Shown: positions 18,100 to 28,016 of the stretch, in pieces | Position numbering within the stretch: the first letter of the stretch is position 1 | Layout: every line of letters starts with the position of its first letter | Source of the DNA: Candidatus Marinamargulisbacteria bacterium SCGC AG-410-N11 | Lineage (GTDB): Bacteria; Margulisbacteria; Marinamargulisbacteria; GCA-2716485; AG-410-N11 | Assembly: GCA_003265895.1 (NCBI GenBank) | Contig: QFBS01000002.1 | Span: forward strand, 1-64,000 | DNA: 64,000 bases | Direction: 5' to 3' | Notes under the pieces: generated by a model | The model's database searches: none | The model's input: the letters and a program-made list of their open reading frames with translations, nothing else | What the model was told of the DNA's origin: nothing | Translations under genes and position numbers: made by a program

Positions 18100-19086
18100 T
18101 TATTGGAATGCACGATGATATGTATACGTAATAATTGTGTCTAATTGATCTTTATAAATGGAGGGTTCTAACATTTCTAAAGATTGTTTGCCAGATTGGT
18201 AGTAATGTAACAGTTTTTGTTTAATGTCTTCAGCTATATTATACTTTGTAAAGTATGTTTTTAATATATTGAGACTTTTTGTGCCTTGAAGAAGGGCTTT
18301 TTTGAGTTTAGCTTGATCTTCTGCATTTAATTTATTAAATAACAATATAATAGGCAGCGTATATTGGCCAGAATGGATATCTTGACCAATGGATTTTTTA
18401 AGTTGATCACCATCTGACATGACATCCATATAATCATCAGATAGTTGTAGTAAGTATCCCATATTTGTTCCAAATTTTAGAATTTGATCATAATCACTGG
18501 TATTTAAAAGATATGTTGCACATTCACAGGTCGTTTCGAATAATGCCGCTGTTTTACCATGAACGACATAATGGTTATCCTGTTCAGAAACAAACTGATA
18601 ACGATGATTAAACTGGGAAATTTCAGAAGCGCACATTAATTTAACCGCCTTGCTTAGAGATTCTAAAATTTTAGAGGATCCTGTTTTAGAAATTAAGCAT
18701 AATGCATTTGAGTAAAAGTATACTCCAGTAGTTATAGCAATTTCCTTGCCCCATTTTGAATTAACCGACTCTTGGCCTCGACGTTCTTTAGCATCATCTA
18801 TTAAATCGTCATGAATAAGAGATGCAACATGGATTAATTCAATAGCTGCTGCAACTAATACTATATTTGTTTTTGAATCAGGAGATATATTAGGTTTAAT
18901 AGCATAACATATTAAAAGCAATAATATAGGGCGTAATTGTTTTCCACGATGTTTTAAAATATAGTGGAAAATTTGTTTTGCGTTATCAGGAGCAGCTTCT
19001 AAAACTTGTTCATCAATTGTGGCGTTAATTTCTTGTAAGTCTTTATTTACCAAACTTTTTAATTTTAATAATGATAAAGTTGTCAT
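18100..19086 (-). CDS. trans-polyprenyl diphosphate synthase (octaprenyl/solanesyl type)
   Basis: A 328-residue class I prenyltransferase. It has FARM SLIHDDLIDDAKERRG (DDxxD), the GKQLRPILLLL region and the second aspartate motif LLQLSDDYMDVMSD, where the D residues bind Mg-diphosphate. Residues before FARM are small or aliphatic, consistent with long-chain products for quinones, but chain length cannot be fixed by eye. It overlaps the upstream DRTGG-ATPase gene by 4 nt and sits upstream of sucCD. It could also supply prenyl diphosphate to the terpene synthase at 55293. Confidence 0.9.
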   Translation of the reverse strand: MTTLSLLKLKSLVNKDLQEINATIDEQVLEAAPDNAKQIFHYILKHRGKQLRPILLLLICYAIKPNISPDSKTNIVLVAAAIELIHVASLIHDDLIDDAKERRGQESVNSKWGKEIAITTGVYFYSNALCLISKTGSSKILESLSKAVKLMCASEISQFNHRYQFVSEQDNHYVVHGKTAALFETTCECATYLLNTSDYDQILKFGTNMGYLLQLSDDYMDVMSDGDQLKKSIGQDIHSGQYTLPIILLFNKLNAEDQAKLKKALLQGTKSLNILKTYFTKYNIAEDIKQKLLHYYQSGKQSLEMLEPSIYKDQLDTIITYTYHRAFQ

Positions 19087-20174
19087 ACTAGTTTTTCACA
19101 AATTGTATCAATATCTACATGGTTTTCAATAAGATTTTGAATTTTATTTATTTTTTCTGATTCGTTAGCTTGTAGTTTTACAAGCATATTTGTAATTTTT
19201 GTAGCAATTGTAAAGGAGTCTTCTTTGACAACAAGTAAAGGCACAGATATTTTTGTTATTAATGAAAAAACACTATCGTGGGGGATTTTCCCTCCGGTAA
19301 AGATTATTGCAGATACATTATTTTTAAAATTGAGGTCCAATAAACGACCACATAATGCGGTCATAATTAACCCCTCTCTATTTGAGGGTACTATGAGAAC
19401 GGTATTCACCATTAGTTGGTCTAATACATCATGAGGAACCATATCTCCAATCATACACCTTTCAACAGGGTTGTTATACCCAATATCCCCAGAAAGGACT
19501 TTGCCACTTAATGATTCAAACAAGCTTGATACTGTTGGTTTTATCAACATGTCTACGAAGGGTATAACACCAAAAACAGGGATGCCTTTACTTTCTAGAG
19601 ATTGTCTAATGATTGGCGAAACTTTATTATACTTTTCTTGCTTAGTTTTATTAATAACTACACCTAGTAATTCAACACCATTAAGATCGAAAAGTGCTTT
19701 GTTAAGCATAATTTCATCAATAGCTCGTCCAATTCCTCCTAATGAAACTAAAATAACTTTAGATCCAATTAATTTAGCAACATCTGCATTAGATAGGTCA
19801 AATACAGATCCTACGCCAGCATGGCCAGTTCCTTCGACTAATAAAAAGTCTTTATTTTTAGTTAGTTTTGAATGTGCACGAAGAATCTTTTTTTGAAGAA
19901 CAGATTTACTCCCAGATTCAATGTATTCTTGCGTAAATCCTTTAGGAATTGCAATTGGACTCATATCAACTAACGATTCGCTTAAATCATAAACCTGTTG
20001 AAATAGAATAACGTCTTTATCTATTTTATCATTATTAATTTCTTTATATTGTTGGCCTACTGGCTTCATATAAGAAATAGACGAAAATCGGTTTTTTAGG
20101 GCCTGAAATAAACCTAGAGAAACCATTGTTTTTCCATCATTTTGTCGTGTAGCAGCCACAAATACTTGTTTCAT
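19083..20174 (-). CDS. BioD-like ATPase with DRTGG domain (phosphotransacetylase N-terminal type)
   Basis: About 363 residues from the ATG at 20174; a longer in-frame start would run into the divergent gene and adds an unrelated hydrophobic lead. The N-terminal half is a BioD/CobQ-type P-loop domain starting VFVAATRQNDGKTMVSLG with VEGTGHAGVGSVFDL, and the C-terminal half (about 205-320) is a DRTGG-type domain with VLSGDIGYNN and EGLIMTAL. This pair is known at the N terminus of some phosphotransacetylases but here stands without the Pta domain. The function of such stand-alone forms is unsettled. Confidence 0.82.
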   Translation of the reverse strand: MKQVFVAATRQNDGKTMVSLGLFQALKNRFSSISYMKPVGQQYKEINNDKIDKDVILFQQVYDLSESLVDMSPIAIPKGFTQEYIESGSKSVLQKKILRAHSKLTKNKDFLLVEGTGHAGVGSVFDLSNADVAKLIGSKVILVSLGGIGRAIDEIMLNKALFDLNGVELLGVVINKTKQEKYNKVSPIIRQSLESKGIPVFGVIPFVDMLIKPTVSSLFESLSGKVLSGDIGYNNPVERCMIGDMVPHDVLDQLMVNTVLIVPSNREGLIMTALCGRLLDLNFKNNVSAIIFTGGKIPHDSVFSLITKISVPLLVVKEDSFTIATKITNMLVKLQANESEKINKIQNLIENHVDIDTICEKLV

Positions 20175-20211
20175 AATACTAAAAATAATATCATTTATAT
20201 TAAAAAAAGGG

Positions 20212-20217
20212 TACAAT
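20212..20217 (+). promoter_or_regulatory. TACAAT box before 20227 gene
   Basis: A five-of-six TATAAT match 9 nt before the ATG at 20227. It would leave a leader of about 3 nt. Confidence 0.35.
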
Positions 20218-20226
20218 TTATGTATT

Positions 20227-21189
20227 ATGAACTCGGGTAGCAAGAAGATCGCGTTAATAAATGGAAAGTTAGTAGACGTAGATTTGAATAAATCTGATGT
20301 TACTAATATTTTATTTGTAAATAATAAAGTTATGGGGGTAGGCTATATTCCAGATGATGACGATTCAATTGTTATAGATGCTAAAAATAGTTGGTTATTG
20401 CAAGATACTTATGCATTTTATCAATTGAATAAAAAAGACATTGATACGATAGGTAATAATCTCCCATTTGAGAATTTTAAGCTAGGTATTGGAACTCCTG
20501 TATTTATAATTCCTAAAAAAGTAAAGATTGATAAGGATAGTTCTATTTATAGTTTGGTAGTTGAGCTAGGGGCTAAGTTAATAGTAAATATATCAGAGTA
20601 TGAACAATCAGAGCTTAAGTCTGAAATAGTTGGCGTTTATTTAGCCGATAAAATTTTGGATAAAGAAATTGAGATGATATCTGATTTGAGCTTGGGGATG
20701 CCTGTGATAATAGACTTGAAATCGATAGATCAAGATATCAGTGAGTATGTAAGCCGAATAAACCAAAGTATTCATTGCTTAGTCACTTCAAAGAAAGATG
20801 TGGATATTGTTCAACAATTAAAGTTAGTTCATGCGAGACTAACGAGTAGTTTATCGTTATCTTCTGTTAAAAATTTTAAAAAATACGATTTATTAGAATA
20901 TTTTAAAAATGAATCAATTCATTCGTTTTTCTTAGATGGATTAAATTTAAATGTTTTGGAATTTATAGATATACTTAAAACTCAATTTGAAATAATAGAT
21001 ATTGCTAAGATGATATCTTCTTTTTATTCTAATTTACTAAAGATAAAATTGAAAAAAGTAGGTTTATTTAAATCTCCAAATATTACAATCTTGAAAGAAG
21101 TGTCAGAAAGTAAATTTAAACTATCTATAATGATATTTAGAGGGGAAGTAGTATATTCTGATAATGAAAAGAAGTTAGAAATCAATTAA
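20227..21189 (+). CDS. degenerate dihydroorotase/amidohydrolase-like protein
   Basis: A 320-residue protein whose ends resemble dihydroorotase. The N terminus ALINGKLVDVDLN...VIDAKNSWLL matches the small beta domain, and the C terminus SFYSNLLKI...GLFKSPNITIL...FRGEVVYSD matches the SNPAKLLGL...ADLTIFD...VNGKVVY end. VHARLTSSLSLSSV resembles the VTCEVTPHHL strand. The metal-binding HxH, carboxylated lysine and later histidines are all missing, and the barrel is shortened from about 420 residues. It may be a catalytically dead structural homologue like the inactive PyrC partners of PyrB, but no pyrB is nearby. First gene of an operon leading to ParA/ParB copy 2. Confidence 0.55.
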   Translation: MNSGSKKIALINGKLVDVDLNKSDVTNILFVNNKVMGVGYIPDDDDSIVIDAKNSWLLQDTYAFYQLNKKDIDTIGNNLPFENFKLGIGTPVFIIPKKVKIDKDSSIYSLVVELGAKLIVNISEYEQSELKSEIVGVYLADKILDKEIEMISDLSLGMPVIIDLKSIDQDISEYVSRINQSIHCLVTSKKDVDIVQQLKLVHARLTSSLSLSSVKNFKKYDLLEYFKNESIHSFFLDGLNLNVLEFIDILKTQFEIIDIAKMISSFYSNLLKIKLKKVGLFKSPNITILKEVSESKFKLSIMIFRGEVVYSDNEKKLEIN

Positions 21190-21195
21190 AAATTA

Positions 21196-22512
21196 ATGAT
21201 TAACTTGTTTATTCTTAATGTTGTATTGCCAGGGGGTAACGGAGACTTTGGGAACATGCTTAATTTTGTTAGATCATTAAGGATGGGATCCAGAGTTAAG
21301 AAACTGTCAGTTTTTGTTGTATGTGTGAAGAGCCAGTTAAGTGATCTAAAAAAAATTTCAAAGTCGGAACCAGAAATTAATTATATTTATCTGACTGCTA
21401 ACTTAGATTATCAGAGCTATAAACAAAATGATCATTTTCATTATGGCGTACCTGGGCCTGGCAAAATTAAGCTGGATAAAAAATATAATGATATTTTAAA
21501 TACCGCTGATATAGCAATTGAGTTTCCAGTTTCATATCCATTTAGAAAAGAAGTGTTTAAGTTTTATAAAAAAAAGTGGTGTCGGTTTTTAGAATATGGA
21601 AGGTCCCCTGGGTATGCAAGTAAGGGCGTTTATCGGACAGGGTTTAATAAGTCTTCAAAAGGTATTTTATTCCATTCTAAAGATTGGTATAAAAATATAT
21701 TAAACAATAAGAAATTAAAGAGTGAGTTATCTGTAGTCTTAAAAAATAAAACAATAGAGTCATTTATTGAAAATCATTATTTAACGTGTTGTTATATAAG
21801 GCCAAATCCAAATGATCGGTATAATAAGGTGCTATTAAATTTTATTTTTTTAATTTTAATTAATCAAAAAGATGATATGCGTGATATAGCAATAATAACT
21901 TCAACAAAAATAGAAACATTAGAAAATATTAAATTTATTTTATATGATTTTGGAATTAATGAGGTTAGTATTATAAGGCCAAAAATGTTAGAAACTAATT
22001 TAATTATTAAATATGAAGATTTTAGTGAAGATGAAAAAAATAAATTAAGACGTTTAGAAGGTAAGCGGCGATTAATAATTTGGAGTGGGTTTTTATTTGA
22101 TCAAAAAATATTCCAGTCACTGTTATCAATTAGTATACAAAGTGCAAAAAGAAAAACTAATGGTGCTCATTTTTTAGGAGCATGTGGAGATGGTTCATTG
22201 ACAGACTTGTTTAGTCTTATGGTAGAAAGTAATTTTCCGTTTATTCCAGTTATAAAACCAACTTTAGATTTTCATTATGAACATTTAAAAAGAATGGAAG
22301 TCTTTGGTAAAGAGTTGAAAATTTCTAGTGAAGCAAGACTCGTAATTAATTCAGTATTAAAGATAGAACATTTAAATGGGTTTGAATTAAATGAATTAAT
22401 AATGGTTTGTAGGAAAGATCAAATTCAAAAAGAAATACACCTAGTAATGAGTTATATTTATAAAAATTGGAATCTGAATAAATTTTTAGATAAAATACTT
22501 AATAAAGTCTAA
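21196..22512 (+). CDS. unrecognised protein, possible GT-B-type glycosyltransferase
   Basis: A 438-residue protein that I cannot assign. It begins NVVLPGGNGDFGNMLNFVRSL, a glycine-rich start with a helix like the first Rossmann unit of GT-B glycosyltransferases. Late in the protein is FLGACGDGSLTDLFSLMVES followed by PFIPVIKP, resembling a nucleotide-sugar site and a status-monitoring loop. There is no signal peptide or membrane helix. It starts 6 nt after the dihydroorotase-like gene and precedes parA copy 2 by 53 nt. The glycosyltransferase idea is a structural hunch only. Confidence 0.45.
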   Translation: MINLFILNVVLPGGNGDFGNMLNFVRSLRMGSRVKKLSVFVVCVKSQLSDLKKISKSEPEINYIYLTANLDYQSYKQNDHFHYGVPGPGKIKLDKKYNDILNTADIAIEFPVSYPFRKEVFKFYKKKWCRFLEYGRSPGYASKGVYRTGFNKSSKGILFHSKDWYKNILNNKKLKSELSVVLKNKTIESFIENHYLTCCYIRPNPNDRYNKVLLNFIFLILINQKDDMRDIAIITSTKIETLENIKFILYDFGINEVSIIRPKMLETNLIIKYEDFSEDEKNKLRRLEGKRRLIIWSGFLFDQKIFQSLLSISIQSAKRKTNGAHFLGACGDGSLTDLFSLMVESNFPFIPVIKPTLDFHYEHLKRMEVFGKELKISSEARLVINSVLKIEHLNGFELNELIMVCRKDQIQKEIHLVMSYIYKNWNLNKFLDKILNKV

Positions 22513-22565
22513 ATTCATAATGAAAGATATTAAGGTGAAAAAAACTTTAAAAAAGAGGTTTTAAT

Positions 22566-23453
22566 ATGAAAAATAAACCTATTATTATCGCGATTATTAA
22601 CCAAAAGGGTGGTGTTGGTAAGACAACGTCCGCTTTGAATTTAGCTGCTTTTTTTGCACTTTCAAAATTAAAAACGTTATTAGTAGATTTAGATCCTCAA
22701 GGGAACTCATCGGATACGTTATTGCCTGATTTAGAGAATTTTGAAAACGTGAAAACTAGTTATGATTTAATAATGAGTCAGACTTGTGATGAATATGCAG
22801 AAAAACTTAGATTAAATAATTTTTCAATTTTAGACGTAATTTCGTCAATTAAGATTGGCGATTATGAGTTAGACTTAATTCCTGCAGATATAACATTAAG
22901 TAATTCGGAATTGAGGTTGCACCATGAGGTTAATAGAGAATTTGTGTTAGATAAGGCGTTAAAGCAAGATCAACAATTATTATCTAAGTATGAATTTGTT
23001 TTAATAGATTGTCCTCCTTCATTAGGGTTATTAAGTTTGAACGCATTTATAGCATCAGACTATCTTTTAGTTCCCGTTGATGCTAGCGCTTATTCTCACC
23101 AAGGCCTTGAAGAATTGGTAAATAGTTTAGGTTATTGTAATGAAGTATTTCATAGTCAAACAGAGTTGATTGGAATATTTTTTGCTAAATTTGTGAATAA
23201 TGAGAATGTTTACAAACAAAGTCTAAAATATTTACAAAAAGAGTTAGGCGATCGTTTGTTTGAGACTGTTATTAATAAAAGTACATTGATAGAGCAGGCC
23301 CCTCATTGTCATCAAACAATAGTGACCTATGCTCCAAATACTAAACCATATTTAGATTATCTGAATTTGACTAAAGAGTTGTTAGAAAGGATAAGGAATG
23401 CCCAAGAAATTCGAAATAAACAAGAAGAAGCCGGCCCTGTTTTCACTAGATAG
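22566..23453 (+). CDS. parA: ParA/Soj-type partition ATPase (copy 2)
   Basis: A 295-residue ParA. It has [21 protein letters not shown] (deviant Walker A), [13 protein letters not shown] and [17 protein letters not shown] (Walker B). A good AAGAGGT ribosome site precedes the ATG. It overlaps the downstream parB by 56 nt, an unusually long overlap. Its sequence is closer to chromosomal Soj proteins than copy 1 is in the Walker B region, but phylogeny would be needed to say which pair is native. Confidence 0.93.
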   Translation: MKNKPIIIAIINQKGGVGKTTSALNLAAFFALSKLKTLLVDLDPQGNSSDTLLPDLENFENVKTSYDLIMSQTCDEYAEKLRLNNFSILDVISSIKIGDYELDLIPADITLSNSELRLHHEVNREFVLDKALKQDQQLLSKYEFVLIDCPPSLGLLSLNAFIASDYLLVPVDASAYSHQGLEELVNSLGYCNEVFHSQTELIGIFFAKFVNNENVYKQSLKYLQKELGDRLFETVINKSTLIEQAPHCHQTIVTYAPNTKPYLDYLNLTKELLERIRNAQEIRNKQEEAGPVFTR

Positions 23454-24204
23454 GAAATTGAATCGAGCTGAAGATTTTAACGCGTTTAAAGTAGATCAGT
23501 TCGGCTCGGATGTTCAAATAGATATCTTGTTATCAGATGTAGTGATAAGAAAGCAGGTTAGACGAGAAATTGATAATGAGTCTGTTGATCGGTTAGCAAA
23601 TAGTATAAAAGATCAAGGGCTGATATACCCTATTATCGTAATGAAGATTCCAGATAGTAGCGATAAGTATACATTGTTAATAGGAGAGCATAGATATCAT
23701 GCCGTAAAAAAATTAGGAAGAAAAAAGATTACAGCGAGAATAATTCCATTTATAAAAGCTAAGTCAGATAGAGAGTTGATGCAGCTAGCTGAAAATCTCG
23801 AAAGGCGGAACCTAAATACAATCGAAATTGCAGATACTATAATGTCGATAAGAGTAAGTGCAGGTATGACATTAGAGCAGGTTGCAAGCAAGGTAGGGCG
23901 GAGTCTGAATACAATTAAACAATATAGTAGAATAAGTAAGTTAACGGAAGAAGAAAAGAGTTCGTTAGTAAATCAAGGCGCTTCATTTGATAGGATAATT
24001 CAGTATTTGAAATCTAAAAATAAAAAAAGTGTAGTAACTACACCTATTTTAAATAAGATATATAAGATATCAAATACTAAATACAGTCTTTCAAGGTTAA
24101 GTTTTGATTTAAAGAAGCACTCTAAGAAAGAGATTGAGGATAAGCTAGAACAGGCAGAATCGTTCATAAAAAAGGCAAGAGAGCATTTAGGGGTAGGGAT
24201 TTAA
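23398..24204 (+). CDS. parB: ParB-family partition protein (copy 2)
   Basis: A 268-residue ParB-like protein paralogous to copy 1. It contains GLIYPIIVM, the variant CTP box [31 protein letters not shown] and the helix-turn-helix [25 protein letters not shown]. The [12 protein letters not shown] stretch is nearly identical in both copies. The start at 23398 lies inside the 3' end of parA. The C terminus ([21 protein letters not shown]) is a likely coiled coil also shared with copy 1. The stop shares the tetranucleotide TTAA with that of the convergent hemerythrin-like gene. Confidence 0.9.
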   Translation: MPKKFEINKKKPALFSLDRKLNRAEDFNAFKVDQFGSDVQIDILLSDVVIRKQVRREIDNESVDRLANSIKDQGLIYPIIVMKIPDSSDKYTLLIGEHRYHAVKKLGRKKITARIIPFIKAKSDRELMQLAENLERRNLNTIEIADTIMSIRVSAGMTLEQVASKVGRSLNTIKQYSRISKLTEEEKSSLVNQGASFDRIIQYLKSKNKKSVVTTPILNKIYKISNTKYSLSRLSFDLKKHSKKEIEDKLEQAESFIKKAREHLGVGI

Positions 24205-24794
24205 TTTGAAGATCCCGAGCCTAGATACACAGATTTTAAGTTTGTAATCATTTTGTTAATAGCGCAATGAAAATTGTCGTGCTGGCCTTCTCCAAACGTT
24301 TTATCTTCAAACATATCAAATTGATGTCCAATGGTATCTTTTTGCTTAACAGAAAGTGTTTTTTCACAGATAGGATATAATTCAGTGAATTCTAAATTGA
24401 TATGGCGACACTCAAGATCGATGTATTTTCTTGATATTTGAGTGAATTTTTTAAGGCATGATTTATCGCCACGTTGAATTTTTGATATCATTTTTCCTAG
24501 AACAATTAAGTAGAATTTGCCTAGTTGATGTTCTCCTTTTAACTCGTCAATAACTTCTTTTCGATGTTGGGCTTCTTGTTTAGGGCATTTTTTATATTCC
24601 GGAAATAGGAATTCTTCTTCTTTTTTATTATGACATTCTTCAGCAAAAACTTTGAAGAAATTTATAACTTTTTGCAGATCTTTAACATTTACTTCTTCAC
24701 CATCTTCTAATTTATGACATAATACCTCTAAAATAATTAACATTTCTTCTATTTGTAAAGTTTCATCCTTAAGAGCCTTAATAGGTCTTTTCAT
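24201..24794 (-). CDS. hemerythrin HHE-domain protein
   Basis: A 197-residue four-helix protein with hemerythrin-like ligands: an early LEVLCHKLEDGE, AEECHNKKEEEFLFPEY (HxxxEE..LFP), ELKGEHQLGKFY and LECRHINLEFTELYPI. HHE proteins bind a di-iron centre and act in oxygen, nitric oxide or iron handling. The length and final helix fit the stand-alone cytosolic type. A GGGGG run lies 5 nt before the start. It is separated from gcvP by a 340-nt divergent region. Confidence 0.85.
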   Translation of the reverse strand: MKRPIKALKDETLQIEEMLIILEVLCHKLEDGEEVNVKDLQKVINFFKVFAEECHNKKEEEFLFPEYKKCPKQEAQHRKEVIDELKGEHQLGKFYLIVLGKMISKIQRGDKSCLKKFTQISRKYIDLECRHINLEFTELYPICEKTLSVKQKDTIGHQFDMFEDKTFGEGQHDNFHCAINKMITNLKSVYLGSGSSN

Positions 24795-25134
24795 AAGTTA
24801 CCCCCATCTTTTAAACTTAAATGTAAAAAAAAACTTTCTATATTTCTTATATACCCACTATTTGAGAAAGTTAAACACCTAAATATTATGATATATTAAT
24901 GAAGTTTGAGAATGTTTTCTTTTGAATTGGAGATAGGGGTGGTTTATAAGGGATTTAAATTGATTATAGATTATATTTAAACTTTAAAGTTGGTTTCTTA
25001 GTTGAAGTTTTAAGCTTGGATAAATACAAATGGTTGTAGAGTTTAAATGAAAGTGAGTTATTTACTAATTAAAACAACTTAGAGTAATATTAGTAACATA
25101 GTTTATAATTTAATTTAGAAATAAGGAATTAATA
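24795..25134. promoter_or_regulatory. divergent intergenic region hemerythrin-like / gcvP
   Basis: 340 nt without a supported gene. Near the right end a TATAAT lies about 30 nt before gcvP, followed by AAGGAA as ribosome site. I looked for a glycine riboswitch, which often precedes gcv genes, and could not find its conserved core. The rest is AT-rich with no clear repeat. Confidence 0.45.
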
Positions 25135-28014
25135 ATGAATGAAGTCGTAGTTAGTAAAGAAACTGACCTATCGGTGGAGGATAAGTTTTTACATCGTCAT
25201 ATTGGCTTATCGGAAGCTGATGTTAGTGAAATGTTAAAAGTTTTAGAGTGTAGCTCTGTAGATCAATTAATCAAGCAAACGATACCCGAAAATATATTGA
25301 ATAAAAGCTTGAACCTGCCAAAGTATCTGACTGAATTCGATTACTTAGAGGAAATAAAAAATATTTGTAAAAAAAATAAAATAGTGAAATCATTTATTGG
25401 GCAGGGCTATTATGGCGTTCAAACACCACCGGTTATTATACGAAATATTTTAGAGAACCCATCTTGGTATACCCAGTATACTCCATATCAACCTGAAATT
25501 TCTCAAGGTAGATTAGAAGTCTTATTTTATTTTCAAACTTTAGTGAGCGAATTAACTGGATTGCCAGTTGCAAATGCATCCTTATTAGATGAAGGGTCTG
25601 CGGCTTGTGAAGCGATGATAATGTTATATAGGATTTATCAATCTAAGGCGAATTCAGAACCAAATACCTTTTTGATTGCAGATTATTGTTTTGAACAAAC
25701 TAAAGCTGTTTTGAAGACTCGTGCAGAAGCTATTGGAATAAAGCTAGAACGATGGGATGGAGATATAGCTAGATTAAAAGACGATGTTTTTGGTTTTATG
25801 TTTCAATATCCAAACTCTATTGGCGATATAGAAATTTATCGTTCTCAAATAAAAAAAGCGCAAGAACTAGGTATAAAAGTTGCGGTAATTGCAGACTTAT
25901 TAAGTCTGACAATATTAGAGGAGCCAGGTCAATGGGGAGTTGATGTTGTTGTAGGGTCATCCCAACGGTTTGGTGTTCCAATTGGCTATGGTGGCCCTCA
26001 TGCTGCTTTTTTAGCAACTAAAAAAGAAAATATAAGAAAAGTTCCAGGCAGAATTATTGGAATGACAAAAGATAGGTTAGGAAAAAGTGTTTACCGAATG
26101 ACATTGCAAACAAGAGAGCAACATATACGAAAAGAAAAAGCGACATCAAATATATGTACCGCTCAAGCTTTGTTGGCAATAATAGCAACTATGTATGCGA
26201 TTTATCATGGGCAAGATGGGTTGATACGTATTGCAAATAGTATAAATAAAAAAGCAACAAGAATATTTCGCTGTTTAGAAGGACTGAATGTTGATATCAA
26301 AAATAAACAGTTTTTTGATACGGTTACGTTTGAGGTTGATTCTCCTACCGAAAAAGCTAGTTTAGAATCAGAGCTTAAGTTAAATAACATATATTTGTAT
26401 CAAAAAGAAAATTGTTTTTCACTTTCGATTAGTGAAGATACCAAAAGTAGCGACCTCGATCAGTTGATTTCAATATTAAATACTACTCTAAAAAATGTTG
26501 AGGTTAATAATGTTAAAAAAGAAAGTATTTTAATTAAACGTAAAACAAGTTTTTTTCATGATAAAGTCTTTAATGAAAATAGAACAGAAACTAAAATGCT
26601 TCGGTTTATGAAGCGATTAGAGAGTAAAGATTTATCTTTAGCCAACGCTATGATTCCATTGGGTTCGTGTACGATGAAATTAAATGCCACAGCAAGTATG
26701 ATTCCATTAAGTTGGTCTGAAACTCAAAATATTCATCCCTTTATTCCGATTGGGTTAGCAAGTGGATATCAGCAAGTAATTTCTGAGTTAGAGGGGATGT
26801 TAAACGAAGTAACTGGCTTTAGTGGAACATCATTACAACCAAATTCTGGAGCTCAGGGTGAATACGCTGGATTATTGGTAATAAGAGATTACTTTAAGAG
26901 TAAAGGATTGCAAGAAAGAGATTTGATTTTGATTCCAAACTCCGCTCATGGAACGAATGCTGCAAGTGCTGTTTGTGCAGGGTTTAAGGTGAAAATGGTT
27001 AAATGTACCGCTGATGGAGTAATAGACTATAATGATTTAAAAGACATATGTGAAAAGAATAAGCTGAATTTAGCAGGAATTATGATTACTTACCCATCTA
27101 CGTATGGCGTATTTGATGAAAACATAAAAGACCTTATCGATTTAGTTCATAGTTATGGTGCTCAAGTATATTTAGACGGAGCCAATATGAATGCTCAGGT
27201 TGGTTTAACAAGCCCCAGTCAAGTAGGGGCAGATGTTTGTCATTTAAACTTGCATAAAACATTTAGTATCCCGCATGGAGGCGGTGGGCCAGGTGTAGGG
27301 CCTATCTGTGTAGCTTCGCATTTAGTTCCTTTTTTACCAACTCATCCTTTCTTAGATAAACATTCAAATAATTGTGTAATATCAAGTGCCCCATGGGGAA
27401 GCGCTAGTATCTTATTGATTTCGTATGGATATATTAGAATGTTAGGTAAAAATGGATTAAAAAAAGCGACGGAAATAGCAATTCTTAATGCAAACTATAT
27501 TAAAGAACGACTCAAGGACTATTTTCCAGTTAAATTTACAGGTAAGAATGGTCGTGTTGCTCATGAATTAATCATAGATATTAAACCTTTTAAACTGTCT
27601 GCAGGTATTGATGTTTCAGACGTTGCAAAGCGGCTTATCGATTATGGTTTTCATGCTCCTACAATGTCTTGGCCTGTTCCTCAAACATTAATGATTGAAC
27701 CTACAGAAAGTGAATCAAAAGAAGAAATTGATCGTTTTTGCGACGCTTTAATTAGTATTTATCATGAGATTCAAGATATTATTGATGGTAACAGTGATGT
27801 GAAAGATAATGTTTTAAAAAATGCCCCTCATACTATGGATGAGATTGTATCTGATAATTGGACTCATCCTTATTCACGCCAAAAAGCGGTATATCCATTG
27901 AATTCATTAATAAAATATAAGTTTTGGCCTTCAAGTAGTAGGGTAGATGACTCTTTGGGAGATCGTCAGCTTATATGTACTTGTATGGATAGTGAATCAT
28001 TAATGAGTAATTAA
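25135..28014 (+). CDS. gcvP: glycine dehydrogenase (decarboxylating), P protein, fused form
   Basis: A 959-residue single-chain P protein with both halves (the P1/P2 subunits of other bacteria) fused. The N-terminal half has FIGQGYYGVQTPPVI, WYTQYTPYQPEISQGR and GPHAAFLA; the C-terminal half has PLGSCTMKLNA, NSGAQGEYAGL, YLDGANMNAQ and the PLP site HLNLHKTFSIPHGGGG with Lys708. It decarboxylates glycine and loads the aminomethyl group on GcvH. It is followed after 2 nt by an unrelated lipoprotein gene. Confidence 0.97.
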   Translation: MNEVVVSKETDLSVEDKFLHRHIGLSEADVSEMLKVLECSSVDQLIKQTIPENILNKSLNLPKYLTEFDYLEEIKNICKKNKIVKSFIGQGYYGVQTPPVIIRNILENPSWYTQYTPYQPEISQGRLEVLFYFQTLVSELTGLPVANASLLDEGSAACEAMIMLYRIYQSKANSEPNTFLIADYCFEQTKAVLKTRAEAIGIKLERWDGDIARLKDDVFGFMFQYPNSIGDIEIYRSQIKKAQELGIKVAVIADLLSLTILEEPGQWGVDVVVGSSQRFGVPIGYGGPHAAFLATKKENIRKVPGRIIGMTKDRLGKSVYRMTLQTREQHIRKEKATSNICTAQALLAIIATMYAIYHGQDGLIRIANSINKKATRIFRCLEGLNVDIKNKQFFDTVTFEVDSPTEKASLESELKLNNIYLYQKENCFSLSISEDTKSSDLDQLISILNTTLKNVEVNNVKKESILIKRKTSFFHDKVFNENRTETKMLRFMKRLESKDLSLANAMIPLGSCTMKLNATASMIPLSWSETQNIHPFIPIGLASGYQQVISELEGMLNEVTGFSGTSLQPNSGAQGEYAGLLVIRDYFKSKGLQERDLILIPNSAHGTNAASAVCAGFKVKMVKCTADGVIDYNDLKDICEKNKLNLAGIMITYPSTYGVFDENIKDLIDLVHSYGAQVYLDGANMNAQVGLTSPSQVGADVCHLNLHKTFSIPHGGGGPGVGPICVASHLVPFLPTHPFLDKHSNNCVISSAPWGSASILLISYGYIRMLGKNGLKKATEIAILNANYIKERLKDYFPVKFTGKNGRVAHELIIDIKPFKLSAGIDVSDVAKRLIDYGFHAPTMSWPVPQTLMIEPTESESKEEIDRFCDALISIYHEIQDIIDGNSDVKDNVLKNAPHTMDEIVSDNWTHPYSRQKAVYPLNSLIKYKFWPSSSRVDDSLGDRQLICTCMDSESLMSN

Positions 28015-28016
28015 CA

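Noticed and set aside
24795-25134. Glycine riboswitch before gcvP
   Set aside because: The conserved GGAGAG/GCCGAAGG-type core could not be found; only a promoter and ribosome site are visible.
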